Assembly: GCA_038226665.1 (NCBI GenBank)
Contig: JBBRQI010000002.1
Coordinates: 205,640 to 269,639, forward strand
From: SZAS-103 sp038226665
Lineage (GTDB): Bacteria > Pseudomonadota > Gammaproteobacteria > Xanthomonadales > Xanthomonadaceae
Direction: 5' to 3'
DNA: 64,000 bases
Under the pieces are notes generated by a model. It was not told where the DNA came from and searched no databases. It saw nothing but the letters and a program-made list of their open reading frames with translations. Shown here piece by piece: positions 19,944 to 29,891 of this stretch (its first letter is position 1; every line of letters starts with the position of its first letter). Both the position numbers and the translations under genes were made by a program.

Positions 19944-20855
19944 TCATTTCACAGCGACCGAATCAATGCCGGCCTTGCCGACCTTGCTGCCGGTCTCGTG
20001 GCCGAGCAGGGCCGCCAGCCAGCGCCCGGTGTCGATCAGTTTTTGCAAATCGACTCCCGTCGCGATGCCCATGCCTTCGAGCATGAACACAACGTCCTCG
20101 CTTGCGACATTGCCGCTCGCGCCGCGTGCATACGGACACCCGCCAGTGCCGGACACTGACGAATCCACGACGGCAACGCCTTCCTCGAGACAGCAGAGGA
20201 TGTTCGCTAGGGCCTGGCCGCGCGTGTCGTGGAAATGCACCGCGAGCGCCCCCATCGGTACTTCGGCGGCGACTGCTTTCAGCATCGCACGCGCCTTGAC
20301 GGGCGTGCCGATGCCGATGGTGTCGCCGAGCGAAATTTCGTAGCAGCCCAGATCGTGCAACCGTTTCGCGACGCGCACGACATCGGCGAGCGGCACGTTG
20401 CCCTGATACGGACATCCGAGCACGGTCGAGACATAGCCCCGCACACGCACACCGTCGACTTTCGCTCGCTCGATGACCGGTACGAAACGCGCGATGGATT
20501 CGTCGATCGATGCGTTGATGTTCTTGCGACTGAAAGCTTCCGATGCGGCGGCAAAGACCGCGATTTCGGTCGCGCCCACCGCGCGCGCCCGCTCGTAACC
20601 CTGTTCGTTCGGCACCAGCACCGGATAACTCACGCCCGGGACTTTCCTGATTCCGGCAAACACTTCGGCTGCGTCGGCGAGTTGCGGAATCCATTTCGGG
20701 CTCACGAAGCTGGTTGCCTCGATCGTGCGCAGGCCGGTCGCCGACAACCGATCGATCAGTTCGATCTTCGCCGCGGATGGAATGATCGTCTTCTCGTTCT
20801 GCAAACCGTCGCGTGCGCCAACTTCGACGATACGGACCTGGCTCGGCGAGATCAT
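19944..20855 (-). CDS. liuE: Hydroxymethylglutaryl-CoA lyase
   Basis: 303 residues from the ATG at 20853-20855, which overlaps the upstream gene's stop (ATGA). TIM-barrel HMG-CoA lyase features: N-terminal VEVGARDGLQNE, metal-binding His-x-His in VHFHDTRGQ, and the signature GTGGCPYARGASGN with the active-site cysteine. It cleaves HMG-CoA to acetyl-CoA and acetoacetate, the last step of leucine breakdown. Context with liuC and liuD on the same strand supports LiuE. The open frame extends much further upstream but through unrelated sequence antisense in character. Confidence 0.95.
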   Translation of the reverse strand: MISPSQVRIVEVGARDGLQNEKTIIPSAAKIELIDRLSATGLRTIEATSFVSPKWIPQLADAAEVFAGIRKVPGVSYPVLVPNEQGYERARAVGATEIAVFAAASEAFSRKNINASIDESIARFVPVIERAKVDGVRVRGYVSTVLGCPYQGNVPLADVVRVAKRLHDLGCYEISLGDTIGIGTPVKARAMLKAVAAEVPMGALAVHFHDTRGQALANILCCLEEGVAVVDSSVSGTGGCPYARGASGNVASEDVVFMLEGMGIATGVDLQKLIDTGRWLAALLGHETGSKVGKAGIDSVAVK

Positions 20856-21436
20856 TTCACCGGCTCCGCATCGCGTCGCGTGAAGCGTGCCGGCTTGCTG
20901 TCGAACGCGATCTTGCTGCGCAGTTGCTGCGGTGTGACGGTATCGGTCAGGCGATTGACCAGCGTGCCATTGGTCTTGTGGATTTCGCCCCTGAGTTGGT
21001 CGTCGAGGATGCGTTGCGCGACCGCGCGATTGTTGATCGTGAACAGCTGCAATTCCTTGCCGTGCACGTTGTAGCGCAGCAGGTAGATGTCGCCAACAGG
21101 CGCGGGCTCGCTCGATTGCGCGCGCTTGAAAGCCCAAGTCGCATCGAGCCAGAAGAAGTCTTGTGAACCATCGCGACCGAAGTGCAGCATCGTTGCATCG
21201 CCGATGACATCGCCGTCCTTCTTGTGCTCGATCAGCGACAGGCTGCATGCCTGGTCGATCTTGAGCTCGACTTCGCCCGGCGTGTCGTTGCTCTTGCTGT
21301 TCGCAACGGAAAACCAATCGCCCACAAGTTGCGCATCGCAGGCGGTTTCGGCCACAGGCGGTTTCTCGAACGTCGTTGCTTCGCAACCGGTCAGGCCGAC
21401 GAGCAATGCGAGTGGCAAACAATGCAAGGTCTTCAT
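20852..21436 (-). CDS. Predicted lipoprotein of unknown function inside the liu operon
   Basis: 194 residues with a signal peptide and lipobox LVGLTGC (acylated Cys18), so it is probably membrane-anchored in the periplasm. The mature part is soluble, with several acidic and basic segments and an Asp-Trp-Phe segment after CDAQLVGDW; no known family was recognised. It overlaps both neighbours by 4 bp (ATGA with liuD upstream and with liuE downstream), so it is translationally embedded among cytoplasmic leucine-degradation enzymes, which is unexpected for an envelope protein. Confidence 0.75.
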   Translation of the reverse strand: MKTLHCLPLALLVGLTGCEATTFEKPPVAETACDAQLVGDWFSVANSKSNDTPGEVELKIDQACSLSLIEHKKDGDVIGDATMLHFGRDGSQDFFWLDATWAFKRAQSSEPAPVGDIYLLRYNVHGKELQLFTINNRAVAQRILDDQLRGEIHKTNGTLVNRLTDTVTPQQLRSKIAFDSKPARFTRRDAEPVK

Positions 21437-23433
21437 GACGCCTCCAATGTCACCAGCACGGCATCGCCTTCGACGAAATCGCCTGCGCTGGCTTGCAGGG
21501 TTGCGATAATTCCGTCGCGCGGCGACTTCAACGACAACTCCATCTTCATCGCTTCCATCACCAGCAATTCCTGGCCAGCTTCGACTGTGTCGCCGACTTT
21601 CACTTTCACAAGCACGATGCGTCCAGGCATTGGCGCAATCACGCGATTGCCACCGCCAGCGCCAGCTTCGGTCGCGACCTGGAATGCGGGAACGCGCTCG
21701 AAGCGCAGGCGGCGCGTTCCGTCGTGGATGCGCACGGCACCATCATCTGCGTCAGCACGATAACGATGCGCGTTGCCATCGAAGCGTGCCGAAAGAACGC
21801 CGTCATGGGCGCGTGCGCCATCGACCGCGACCGCGAAACCATCGCCATGCACCTGGTATGCGCCCCCGCTGCCGGATGCGTGCAGCAGGTCACGTTCGCC
21901 ACGATGCAGCAGACACAGCACGCGATCGCTTGCGTGGCCGAGCCGCCATCCATCGGCGATCGCCCACGGCGAATGGGGATCGGAGCTTGCGCGCGCGACG
22001 TCGTGTGCGACGGTTTCGTCATGCAGTAATGCGGCGATAACGGCGGCTGCAAGGTCGTTCGAGGACGGCGGAATCGGCGTCGGCAACACCTCATCGAGAT
22101 GGCGATCGAGATAACCGGTATCGATGCGACCCTCGACGACCATCGGATGACGGACGAGCGCTTCGAGGAAGGAAATATTCGATTTCGGGCCAACGATCTC
22201 GCACGCGGTCAGCGCGTCGCGCAGGCGCACAAGCGCGCGTGGACGATCCTCGTCCCACACGATTACCTTGGCAATCATCGGGTCGTAGAAAATCGTGACG
22301 ATGTCGCCTTCGATGACGCCGCCATCGGTGCGTACGTAGCCGCTCTGCTTTGGCAGGCTCAACTTGTCGAGGCGTCCGGAACCGGGCAGGAAGCCGCTCC
22401 CCGGGTCTTCTGCGTAAAGTCGCACTTCGATCGCATGGCCGTGCGTGGCGATGGAGTCTTGCGCAAGCGGCAATGCGTCGCCCGCAGCCACGCGCAGTTG
22501 CCATTCGACGAGATCGAGTCCGGTCACCATTTCGGTCACGGGATGTTCGACCTGCAAACGCGTGTTGATCTCCATGAAATGGAATTCGCCGGTAGCACTG
22601 ACGATGAATTCGACGGTGCCGGCGTTGATGTAGTCGATAGCGCGTGCCGCAGCGACCGCAGCCGCGCCCATCTTTTCGCGCAACGCTGGCGTGAGGAACG
22701 GCGAGGGCGCTTCCTCGATGACTTTCTGGTAGCGGCGCTGCGCCGAACATTCGCGCTCGCCGAGCTGGATCACGTTGCCGTGCGTATCGCCGAACACCTG
22801 GAACTCGATGTGGCGTGGCGTTTCGATGTAGCGCTCGAGCAACACCCGGTCGCGCCCGAATGCATTCCTCGCTTCGCGCTGGCAACTTTCGAGCGCAGGA
22901 AGGAATTCCTCGGCCTTGCGCACGATGCGCATGCCTTTGCCACCGCCGCCGTGCGCGGCCTTGATCATCAGCGGGAAACCGACGCGCTGCGCTTCGCGCG
23001 CGAGCAGTGCGGAATCCTGGTTTTCGCCGGTGTAGCCCGGAACGACCGGCACGCCTTGCGCCGCCATCAATTCCTTGGCACCGGCCTTGCTGCCCATCTT
23101 GCGCATCGATGCGGCTTTCGGGCCGATGAAAACGATACCGGCGTTCTCCACTGCGTCGGCAAAGTCCGCATTTTCAGACAGGAATCCGTAACCAGGGTGG
23201 ATCGCCTGCGCGCCGGATTTTTTTGCGACGTCGATAATCGCGTCGCCACGCAGGTACGAATCCTGCGGACGCGGGCCACCGATCGGATACGCCGCATCGG
23301 CCAGGCGAACGTGTTGCGCGTTCGCGTCGGCTTCCGAGAATACCGCGACGGTGCGGATGCCGAGCTTGCGGCAGGTGCGGATGATCCGGCATGCAATCTC
23401 GCCGCGGTTCGCGATCAGGATGCTGTCGAACAT
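21433..23433 (-). CDS. liuD: Methylcrotonyl-CoA carboxylase alpha (biotin-carrying) subunit
   Basis: 666 residues from MFDSILIANRGE at 23433, with AAGGA before the ATG; a GTG at 23460 overlapping the cupin stop is a possible alternative. Order: biotin carboxylase N-domain, ATP-grasp domain with HGGGGKGM, C-domain with EINTRLQVEHPVTE, a linker, and a biotinyl domain with MEAMKME (Lys about 630). This subunit carboxylates biotin with ATP and bicarbonate. With LiuB encoded elsewhere in the window it forms methylcrotonyl-CoA carboxylase. Sequence alone cannot fully exclude propionyl- or geranyl-CoA specificity, but the neighbours favour leucine catabolism. Confidence 0.93.
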   Translation of the reverse strand: MFDSILIANRGEIACRIIRTCRKLGIRTVAVFSEADANAQHVRLADAAYPIGGPRPQDSYLRGDAIIDVAKKSGAQAIHPGYGFLSENADFADAVENAGIVFIGPKAASMRKMGSKAGAKELMAAQGVPVVPGYTGENQDSALLAREAQRVGFPLMIKAAHGGGGKGMRIVRKAEEFLPALESCQREARNAFGRDRVLLERYIETPRHIEFQVFGDTHGNVIQLGERECSAQRRYQKVIEEAPSPFLTPALREKMGAAAVAAARAIDYINAGTVEFIVSATGEFHFMEINTRLQVEHPVTEMVTGLDLVEWQLRVAAGDALPLAQDSIATHGHAIEVRLYAEDPGSGFLPGSGRLDKLSLPKQSGYVRTDGGVIEGDIVTIFYDPMIAKVIVWDEDRPRALVRLRDALTACEIVGPKSNISFLEALVRHPMVVEGRIDTGYLDRHLDEVLPTPIPPSSNDLAAAVIAALLHDETVAHDVARASSDPHSPWAIADGWRLGHASDRVLCLLHRGERDLLHASGSGGAYQVHGDGFAVAVDGARAHDGVLSARFDGNAHRYRADADDGAVRIHDGTRRLRFERVPAFQVATEAGAGGGNRVIAPMPGRIVLVKVKVGDTVEAGQELLVMEAMKMELSLKSPRDGIIATLQASAGDFVEGDAVLVTLEAS

Positions 23434-23456
23434 CTTTGTTCCTTGCGTCGCTTTGC

Positions 23457-23972
23457 TCACTCGCCATCCCAGTAGTCGAGGGCGGATTCGGCGCGCCCGA
23501 TATGGCGGAAACCGTGCACCTTGCCGTCGGCATCGCGTTGGCCTTCCGATACGAGGAATTTCCGCGAGTCCGGATAGTCACAGATTTCCGGATAGAGCAG
23601 CGTGCTGATCGCGAGATACTTCAGTTCGGCTTCGCCCGTGTTGATGATCTGGTGCGCGGTTTCCGGACCGCCGGGAGGGCAGGCGATGAAGTCGCCCTGG
23701 CGGATCGCGTGGTGCTCATTGCCGATCCGCACTTCGCCACTGCCTTCGAGGACGAAGAACATTTCCTCGTTGACGCGGTGGTTATGGAACGGGAACGCGC
23801 GCTTGCCCGGCGGAACCGCGGTCAGGTTGTAGCCGAGTTTCCTCGCACCGATGCATGTCGCGATCTCGCCCATGCGCACGTCGAAAAGCTCCGCGGCCGA
23901 ACCTTTTGGCGTGAACGATGCAGGCATGGCCTCGGGTACGACATCTGCAATATTCATGATCGGCTTGTCCAT
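23457..23972 (-). CDS. Cupin domain protein
   Basis: 171 residues with a single conserved beta-barrel cupin. The first metal motif is seen as PFHNHRVNEEMFFVLEG, with two His and a Glu, and the second includes GDFIACPPGGPETAHQ. Such proteins are often metal-dependent dioxygenases, isomerases or sugar-binding proteins; no specific activity can be assigned. The start used is MDKPIMNIADV; the second Met (23957) is an alternative. It sits four bases from the VOC gene and just before liuD in the transcription unit. Confidence 0.83.
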   Translation of the reverse strand: MDKPIMNIADVVPEAMPASFTPKGSAAELFDVRMGEIATCIGARKLGYNLTAVPPGKRAFPFHNHRVNEEMFFVLEGSGEVRIGNEHHAIRQGDFIACPPGGPETAHQIINTGEAELKYLAISTLLYPEICDYPDSRKFLVSEGQRDADGKVHGFRHIGRAESALDYWDGE

Positions 23973-23976
23973 GCAA

Positions 23977-24369
23977 TCACGCCTCGGGTTGATGGCAGAC
24001 GGCTTCGATGTTGTGGCCGTCGGGATCAAGCACGAACGCGCCGTAATAGTCCGGATGATAATGCGGACGCAGCCCGGGCGCTCCGTTGTCGCGACCGCCG
24101 GCAGCGATACCGGCTTGGTGGAACGCATCGACCACCGCACGCGTCGGCGCAAGCAATGCGATATGCGTGCGGCTAGGATCGGCCGTGCCATCGCCGAACC
24201 AGAGAAAAGGTTTGCCGTTCGCGCCGAACCCGGCCGCTTGCGTGCCGTCGCCGGTCATCTCGGGACCGACTTCCATGATGAGTCCGATGCCGAGCGGCAG
24301 CATCGCTTTTTCGTAGAACGCCTTGCTGCGCGCGTAGTCGCTGACGGGAAAACCGATGTGGTCGAGCAT
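23977..24369 (-). CDS. VOC / glyoxalase-like domain protein
   Basis: 130 residues. A single vicinal-oxygen-chelate module with N-terminal MLDHIGFPVSDYARSKAFYEKA and a C-terminal DPDGHNIEAVCH, where His and Glu positions fit metal-binding sites in this fold. Members include lactoylglutathione lyases and ring-cleavage dioxygenases; this one is too generic to assign. It is between liuC and the cupin gene on the same strand, 39 bp from liuC, so cotranscription is likely. Confidence 0.87.
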   Translation of the reverse strand: MLDHIGFPVSDYARSKAFYEKAMLPLGIGLIMEVGPEMTGDGTQAAGFGANGKPFLWFGDGTADPSRTHIALLAPTRAVVDAFHQAGIAAGGRDNGAPGLRPHYHPDYYGAFVLDPDGHNIEAVCHQPEA

Positions 24370-24408
24370 GTGCCGCTCCTTTTCCGCGAAGATCGAGGAA
24401 TTGAACCT

Positions 24409-25209
24409 TCAGTCGCCGCGTTGTGTCCACGTTGGCGGGCGCTTGTCGAGGAACGCGCCCAAGCCTTCCTGGCCCTCTGGCGAAACTCGCAGGCGTGCGA
24501 TCAGCTCAGCGTTGGCCATGTCCAGCGCGTCGACATTCACCGTTTGCGCGCGTCGCACCAGCGATTTGGCTTCGGTAACGGCGACCGGGCCGGCTTTGAG
24601 CAGCAAGGCGCACTGGCGCTGCACGGCGGCGTCGAGCGCATCGGCCGGCACGACCGCATGCAGCAGGCCGATGCGCATCGCTTCGGCGGCGCTGAATGCT
24701 TCGGCGCTCTGGAACCAGCGTCTTGCCTGGCGCGCGCCGATTGCGGCGATCACATACGGTGAAATGACCGCCGGCACGAGGCCGAGCTTGACTTCACTCA
24801 GCGCGAAATTTGCGGTCTCGACGGCGATCGCGATATCGCAACAGGCGACCAGGCCGACGCCACCACCGAACGCAGCGCCATTGACGCGCGCGATGGTCGG
24901 TTTCGACATTCCGTCGAGGATGCGCATCAAGCGTGCGAGGCGTAATGCATCAGCGCGGTTTTCGTCGGTGCCGGCCTTCGCCATGCGCCGCATCCAGGCG
25001 AGATCGGCGCCCGCGGAAAAGCTCGCGCCTGCACCGGTCAGAACGAGTACACGTACATCCGGATCGCGGTCGATGGCTTCGAGTGCAGCGGTCAGTTCGG
25101 CGATCAGTTTGTCGTCGAAGGCGTTGTGCGCCTCCGGCCGCGCCAAGGTAAGGCGGACGATGCCGGAATCTTGGGTCAGTTCAAGGAATTTCAGTTCAAG
25201 CGATGGCAT
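24409..25209 (-). CDS. liuC: Methylglutaconyl-CoA hydratase (enoyl-CoA hydratase family)
   Basis: 266 residues, crotonase fold. The CoA oxyanion region appears as GAGASFSAGADLAWM, and the second signature as NGAAFGGGVGLVACCDIAIA. Hydratases of this family convert 3-methylglutaconyl-CoA to HMG-CoA in leucine degradation. The AhNAFDDKLI type N-terminus and position upstream of liuD and liuE support LiuC. It is the first minus-strand gene after the divergent iron-uptake promoter region. Confidence 0.9.
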   Translation of the reverse strand: MPSLELKFLELTQDSGIVRLTLARPEAHNAFDDKLIAELTAALEAIDRDPDVRVLVLTGAGASFSAGADLAWMRRMAKAGTDENRADALRLARLMRILDGMSKPTIARVNGAAFGGGVGLVACCDIAIAVETANFALSEVKLGLVPAVISPYVIAAIGARQARRWFQSAEAFSAAEAMRIGLLHAVVPADALDAAVQRQCALLLKAGPVAVTEAKSLVRRAQTVNVDALDMANAELIARLRVSPEGQEGLGAFLDKRPPTWTQRGD

Positions 25210-25272
25210 GGACGCGGTCGGTAGTCCGATGACGCATGTTAACCGGCCAGTTCGATTGGGACTTGCAATCTA

Positions 25273-25291
25273 AATAATAACGATTATCATC
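25273..25291 (+). promoter_or_regulatory. Fur-box-like operator before the FTR1 gene
   Basis: The 19-bp AT-rich stretch matches the classical Fur consensus at about 13 of 19 positions (AATAATAACG then ATTATCATC). It lies about 25 bp before the FTR1 start and between divergent liuC and FTR1. It fits iron-repressed control of FTR1; whether liuC also responds is unknown. Confidence 0.6.
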
Positions 25292-25315
25292 TACATCGAC
25301 TTGAGGAGATTGGCT

Positions 25316-26155
25316 GTGCTTGCGACTTTGTTGCTGGTCTTTCGCGAAGTGCTTGAGGCGGCTTTGGTGGTCGGCATCGTCGCGGCTGCGACCCGAGGCG
25401 TTGCCAGCCGGGCGCGCTGGATCGGCGGCGGCATCGCACTCGGTATGGCCGGCGCGGTGGTCGTCGCGATCTGCGCCGGCTGGATCGCCGATGCGCTCAG
25501 CGGTTCGGGTCAGGAATGGTTCAACGCGACGGTGCTGCTCGCGGCGGTCGCAATGATCGGCTGGCATGTGGTGTGGATGTCGAAGCATGGGCGGGAGCTC
25601 GCGGCGCAGATGCAATCGGTTGGCCGCGACGTGACATCCGGTGCGCGCCCGATGACCGCACTGATGGCGGTCGTTGCGATCGCGGTGCTGCGCGAAGGTT
25701 CCGAGATCGTGTTGTTCGGATATGGCTTGTTCGCGGGCGGATCGTCGGTGTTGGCGCTGGAGTTTGGCGCAGTGCTCGGCTTGATCGCTGGCGGCGCGCT
25801 TGGCGTCGCGATTTATTTCGGATTGTTGAAGATTCCAGTACGGCATTTCTTCGGTGCGACCAACAGCTTGCTGATATTGCTCGCGGCCGGAATGGCGGCG
25901 ACTGCGGCGGGTTTACTCGCGCAGGCTGATGTCCTGCATCGCTGGACGACGCCGTTGTGGAATTCGGAATGGTTGCTCAGCGAGGATTCTCTCGCTGGAC
26001 GCACCTTGCACGTCCTGGTCGGTTACACCGCGCAGCCGAGCGGCATGCAGCTGTTGTTCTATGTGGTCACGCTGGCATTGCTGATCGCCGGCATGCAGCT
26101 GGTTACCACCAACCCGACCGCACTGGCAAGACCGGCAACGCCGGTAGCCACCTGA
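25316..26155 (+). CDS. FTR1-family iron permease
   Basis: 279 residues from the GTG at 25316, with GAGGAG at 8 bp; a TTG at 25301 overlaps that ribosome site and is less likely. Several hydrophobic helices and two REXXE iron-binding motifs are visible: REVLE near the N-terminus and REGSE near residue 125. FTR1 permeases transport ferric iron delivered by a periplasmic oxidase or reductase system. The cupredoxin gene follows 24 bp downstream, and a Fur-like site precedes it. Confidence 0.92.
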   Translation: MLATLLLVFREVLEAALVVGIVAAATRGVASRARWIGGGIALGMAGAVVVAICAGWIADALSGSGQEWFNATVLLAAVAMIGWHVVWMSKHGRELAAQMQSVGRDVTSGARPMTALMAVVAIAVLREGSEIVLFGYGLFAGGSSVLALEFGAVLGLIAGGALGVAIYFGLLKIPVRHFFGATNSLLILLAAGMAATAAGLLAQADVLHRWTTPLWNSEWLLSEDSLAGRTLHVLVGYTAQPSGMQLLFYVVTLALLIAGMQLVTTNPTALARPATPVAT

Positions 26156-26179
26156 TACGAATTCAATCCGGAGATGTCC

Positions 26180-26506
26180 ATGTTGCGTATTGCCTTGGCG
26201 GTGCTGTGCGCGCTTGCTCCTTTGGTTGCAAGTGCCGCAGCCGTTCCTGAATTCACGCTCACGGTCAAGGATCATCGTTTCACGCCCGCCGAACTGACGA
26301 TTCCGGCAAACACCAAGGTCAAACTCATTGTCGTCAACCAGGATGCAACCGCCGAGGAGTTCGAAAGCCACGAACTCAATCGCGAAAAGGTCGTGACCGG
26401 CAATGCCAGCATCAACGTCTATGTCGGTCCGCTGAAAGCCGGACGTTATCCATTCTTCGGCGATTTTCACCAGGATACTGCGCAGGGGGCGCTCGTTGCG
26501 CGTTAG
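26180..26506 (+). CDS. Periplasmic cupredoxin-domain protein (FTR1-associated)
   Basis: 108 residues starting MLRIALAVL at 26180; GGAG at 26170-26173 gives proper spacing for this ATG and not for the ATG at 26174. Signal peptide ends near ASAAAVP. The mature domain is a compact cupredoxin-like beta barrel with candidate metal ligands in ESHEL and FGDFH; the usual type I copper cysteine is absent, as in the FTR1-linked cupredoxin_1 proteins (EfeO N-domain or P19-like). It probably hands iron to the permease. Confidence 0.88.
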   Translation: MLRIALAVLCALAPLVASAAAVPEFTLTVKDHRFTPAELTIPANTKVKLIVVNQDATAEEFESHELNREKVVTGNASINVYVGPLKAGRYPFFGDFHQDTAQGALVAR

Positions 26507-26620
26507 CGCAATGTTTGTCAAGCATGCCTCGCGCGTTGAGCGCGACAGCTTGTAGAAAACGCCTCGCGCAGGCGCAATGTCTTGTCAACGTGCCTGGAGC
26601 GTTGAGCGCGCGACCGCTTG
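26506..26620. repeat. Imperfect tandem repeat, period 66 bp
   Basis: Two copies of a unit starting GCGCAATGTNTTGTCAA and containing a GCCTCGCGCGTTGAGCGCG-like core lie at about 26506-26553 and 26572-26620. They fill the 200-bp gap between the cupredoxin gene and the next gene. The unit includes short self-complementary segments but no terminator T-run. Function unknown. Confidence 0.6.
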
Positions 26621-26709
26621 AACTTCATCGTCCGCTGGATGCTGCATTCAATCGAATTTCAAACCTGGATTTGATCCGGGACGCCATCACTTTGCCGAGA
26701 GAAATATCC

Positions 26710-27456
26710 ATGAGCCAACGCATCGCACTGTGCGCGCTACCCATCGTGATTCTCGCCAGCTGCCTCGCATTCACGGGCAACGCCCGCGCTGGCGCTGCCG
26801 AAGTCGTATACCAGCCGATCGTCGAGAACGGCGAGACCGAGATCGAAATCCGCAACGGCTGGCGCGAGCTCGATGGCGGGCGCGAAGAGCATGCGAGCAT
26901 CCTCGAGCTCGGTCGAGGCGTGAACGATCACTGGTTCACTGAAATCGAACTGGAACAATCGTTCGAGGACGGCGGTCCGAACCACCTCGAATCCGTCGAG
27001 TGGGAAAACATCTTCGCACTTACCGAGCGCGGCAAGTACTGGGCGGATTTCGGTTTGTTCGCGGCTTACGAACACACGTTCGACCCGCTGCATCCGGACG
27101 GACTGAAATTCGGCCCAATGTTCATGAAGGACATCGGCCCGGTGACGGCGAACGTCAACCTGCTGTTCGAACGCGAGTTCGGCAAGGATGCCTCGCACGC
27201 AACCGGCCTCGGTTACACATGGCAGGTAAAATGGCACGGGAGTGCTGCATTCGAGGTTGGCGCGCAAGGGATTGGCGCGCTCGGCGCGTTCGGGCATCTG
27301 GGGCAGGAGCAAAGCCACATCGCTGGTCCGGCGATCTTCGGCAGCAAGCGTTTCGGCCACAGCACGGTCAAGTGGAACGCGGCTGTTTTGGCTGGCCTCG
27401 ACAAAAACGCACCGAACATGACCGTGCGTACCCAGATCGAAGTCGAGATGCACTGA
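26710..27456 (+). CDS. Predicted envelope beta-barrel-like protein downstream of the FTR1 pair
   Basis: 248 residues from the ATG at 26710. A signal peptide ends near GNARAGA. The mature chain alternates charged and hydrophobic residues with many aromatic ends and even spacing, a pattern of outer-membrane or transporter-like beta strands (similar in flavour to Phenol_MetA_deg-type proteins). No exact family was recognised. In the same direction as FTR1 and the cupredoxin, it may serve as the outer-membrane component of that uptake module, but this is inference. Confidence 0.6.
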   Translation: MSQRIALCALPIVILASCLAFTGNARAGAAEVVYQPIVENGETEIEIRNGWRELDGGREEHASILELGRGVNDHWFTEIELEQSFEDGGPNHLESVEWENIFALTERGKYWADFGLFAAYEHTFDPLHPDGLKFGPMFMKDIGPVTANVNLLFEREFGKDASHATGLGYTWQVKWHGSAAFEVGAQGIGALGAFGHLGQEQSHIAGPAIFGSKRFGHSTVKWNAAVLAGLDKNAPNMTVRTQIEVEMH

Positions 27457-27576
27457 TCACCGAGGATCTCGGCGGCCATTGGCGGTCGTATGTGAGCAAC
27501 TGGCTCGCGAACCTACGAACATCCGTCGGCTATGGCGTCCGACGGGGGTGCAGATTGAGCGAGGGGCTGTGACGCC

Positions 27577-29184
<1,608 letters not shown>

Positions 29185-29282
29185 GCAGGGCACTCGCGGA
29201 GGAGGGAGTCCAGGCGCGCCCGGAACGAAACGGGCGCGCCAGATGGCGCGCCCGAAGATTACGCGATTACCGAGGTTGTGGC

Positions 29283-29684
29283 TCAGTGTTTCGGCGAGCT
29301 GGCATCGTCGTCATGCAACTTCTGCTTTGCGGCATCGACGCCGGCCTTGGTCGCATCGGCGGCCTTCGCAGCGCCCTCTTTCACATTGGCAGCGGCTTCG
29401 TTGGTGGCAGCGGCCGCTTGCTCGCCAGCTACCTTGGCGTTTGCAGCTGCTTCATCGGCGGTTGCCTTGGCAGCATCGCCAACGGCACTGGCCGCATTGG
29501 ACAGAGCAGCGCCTGCGCTGTCGCGCGCTTTTTCGGCTTGGTCAGCAGTGGCATCGGCTGCAGGTTGCGCTGCGGATGCAGCATCCTGTGCTGTAGCGGC
29601 CTGATCCTTGTCCTGCTGCGGGCTGTCGCATGCTGCCAATGAAACGGCCAAAAGCAATGCGATCATGATCTTGCTGGTTGTCAT
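29283..29684 (-). CDS. Alanine-rich lipoprotein
   Basis: 133 residues. Signal peptide with lipobox AVSLAAC (Cys19) followed by a long Ala/Lys/Asp/Glu-rich chain that is predicted to be helical and has no hydrophobic core, so it resembles an extended surface or periplasmic spacer rather than a globular enzyme. AAGGAGGG precedes the ATG. It is followed on the same strand by liuB at 99 bp. The function is unknown. It is compositionally similar to the next lipoprotein. Confidence 0.78.
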   Translation of the reverse strand: MTTSKIMIALLLAVSLAACDSPQQDKDQAATAQDAASAAQPAADATADQAEKARDSAGAALSNAASAVGDAAKATADEAAANAKVAGEQAAAATNEAAANVKEGAAKAADATKAGVDAAKQKLHDDDASSPKH

Positions 29685-29814
29685 CTCTGCGCCCTCCTTG
29701 GTGATGGAGGAATAACCTTACCATCTGCAATGCGCGGTTCGTGTCGATGCGATTCCGGGCATCTCGGCTCAGTTCAGGGTCGTGAATGAGTCGACAACGG
29801 TGACAGAAAATCGA

Positions 29815-29845
29815 ATAAAAAAAGGGCGTGCCGAAGCACGCCCTT
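29815..29845 (-). terminator. Rho-independent terminator
   Basis: On the minus strand a perfect 10-bp stem (29822-29831 pairing with 29836-29845) closes a TTCG loop and leads into a T-run. It sits 46 bp past the stop of the alanine-rich lipoprotein ending at 29892, so it separates that gene from the downstream lipoprotein. Confidence 0.9.
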
Positions 29846-29891
29846 ATTCTTTATACGATACGTTCCGCCGCTGAACCGGCTGGATCGAATC

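Noticed and set aside
19944..21422. HMG-CoA lyase with a 190-residue N-terminal extension
   Set aside because: The extension is antisense-like Arg-rich sequence over the lipoprotein gene; the conserved enzyme starts at 20855 with an ATGA overlap.
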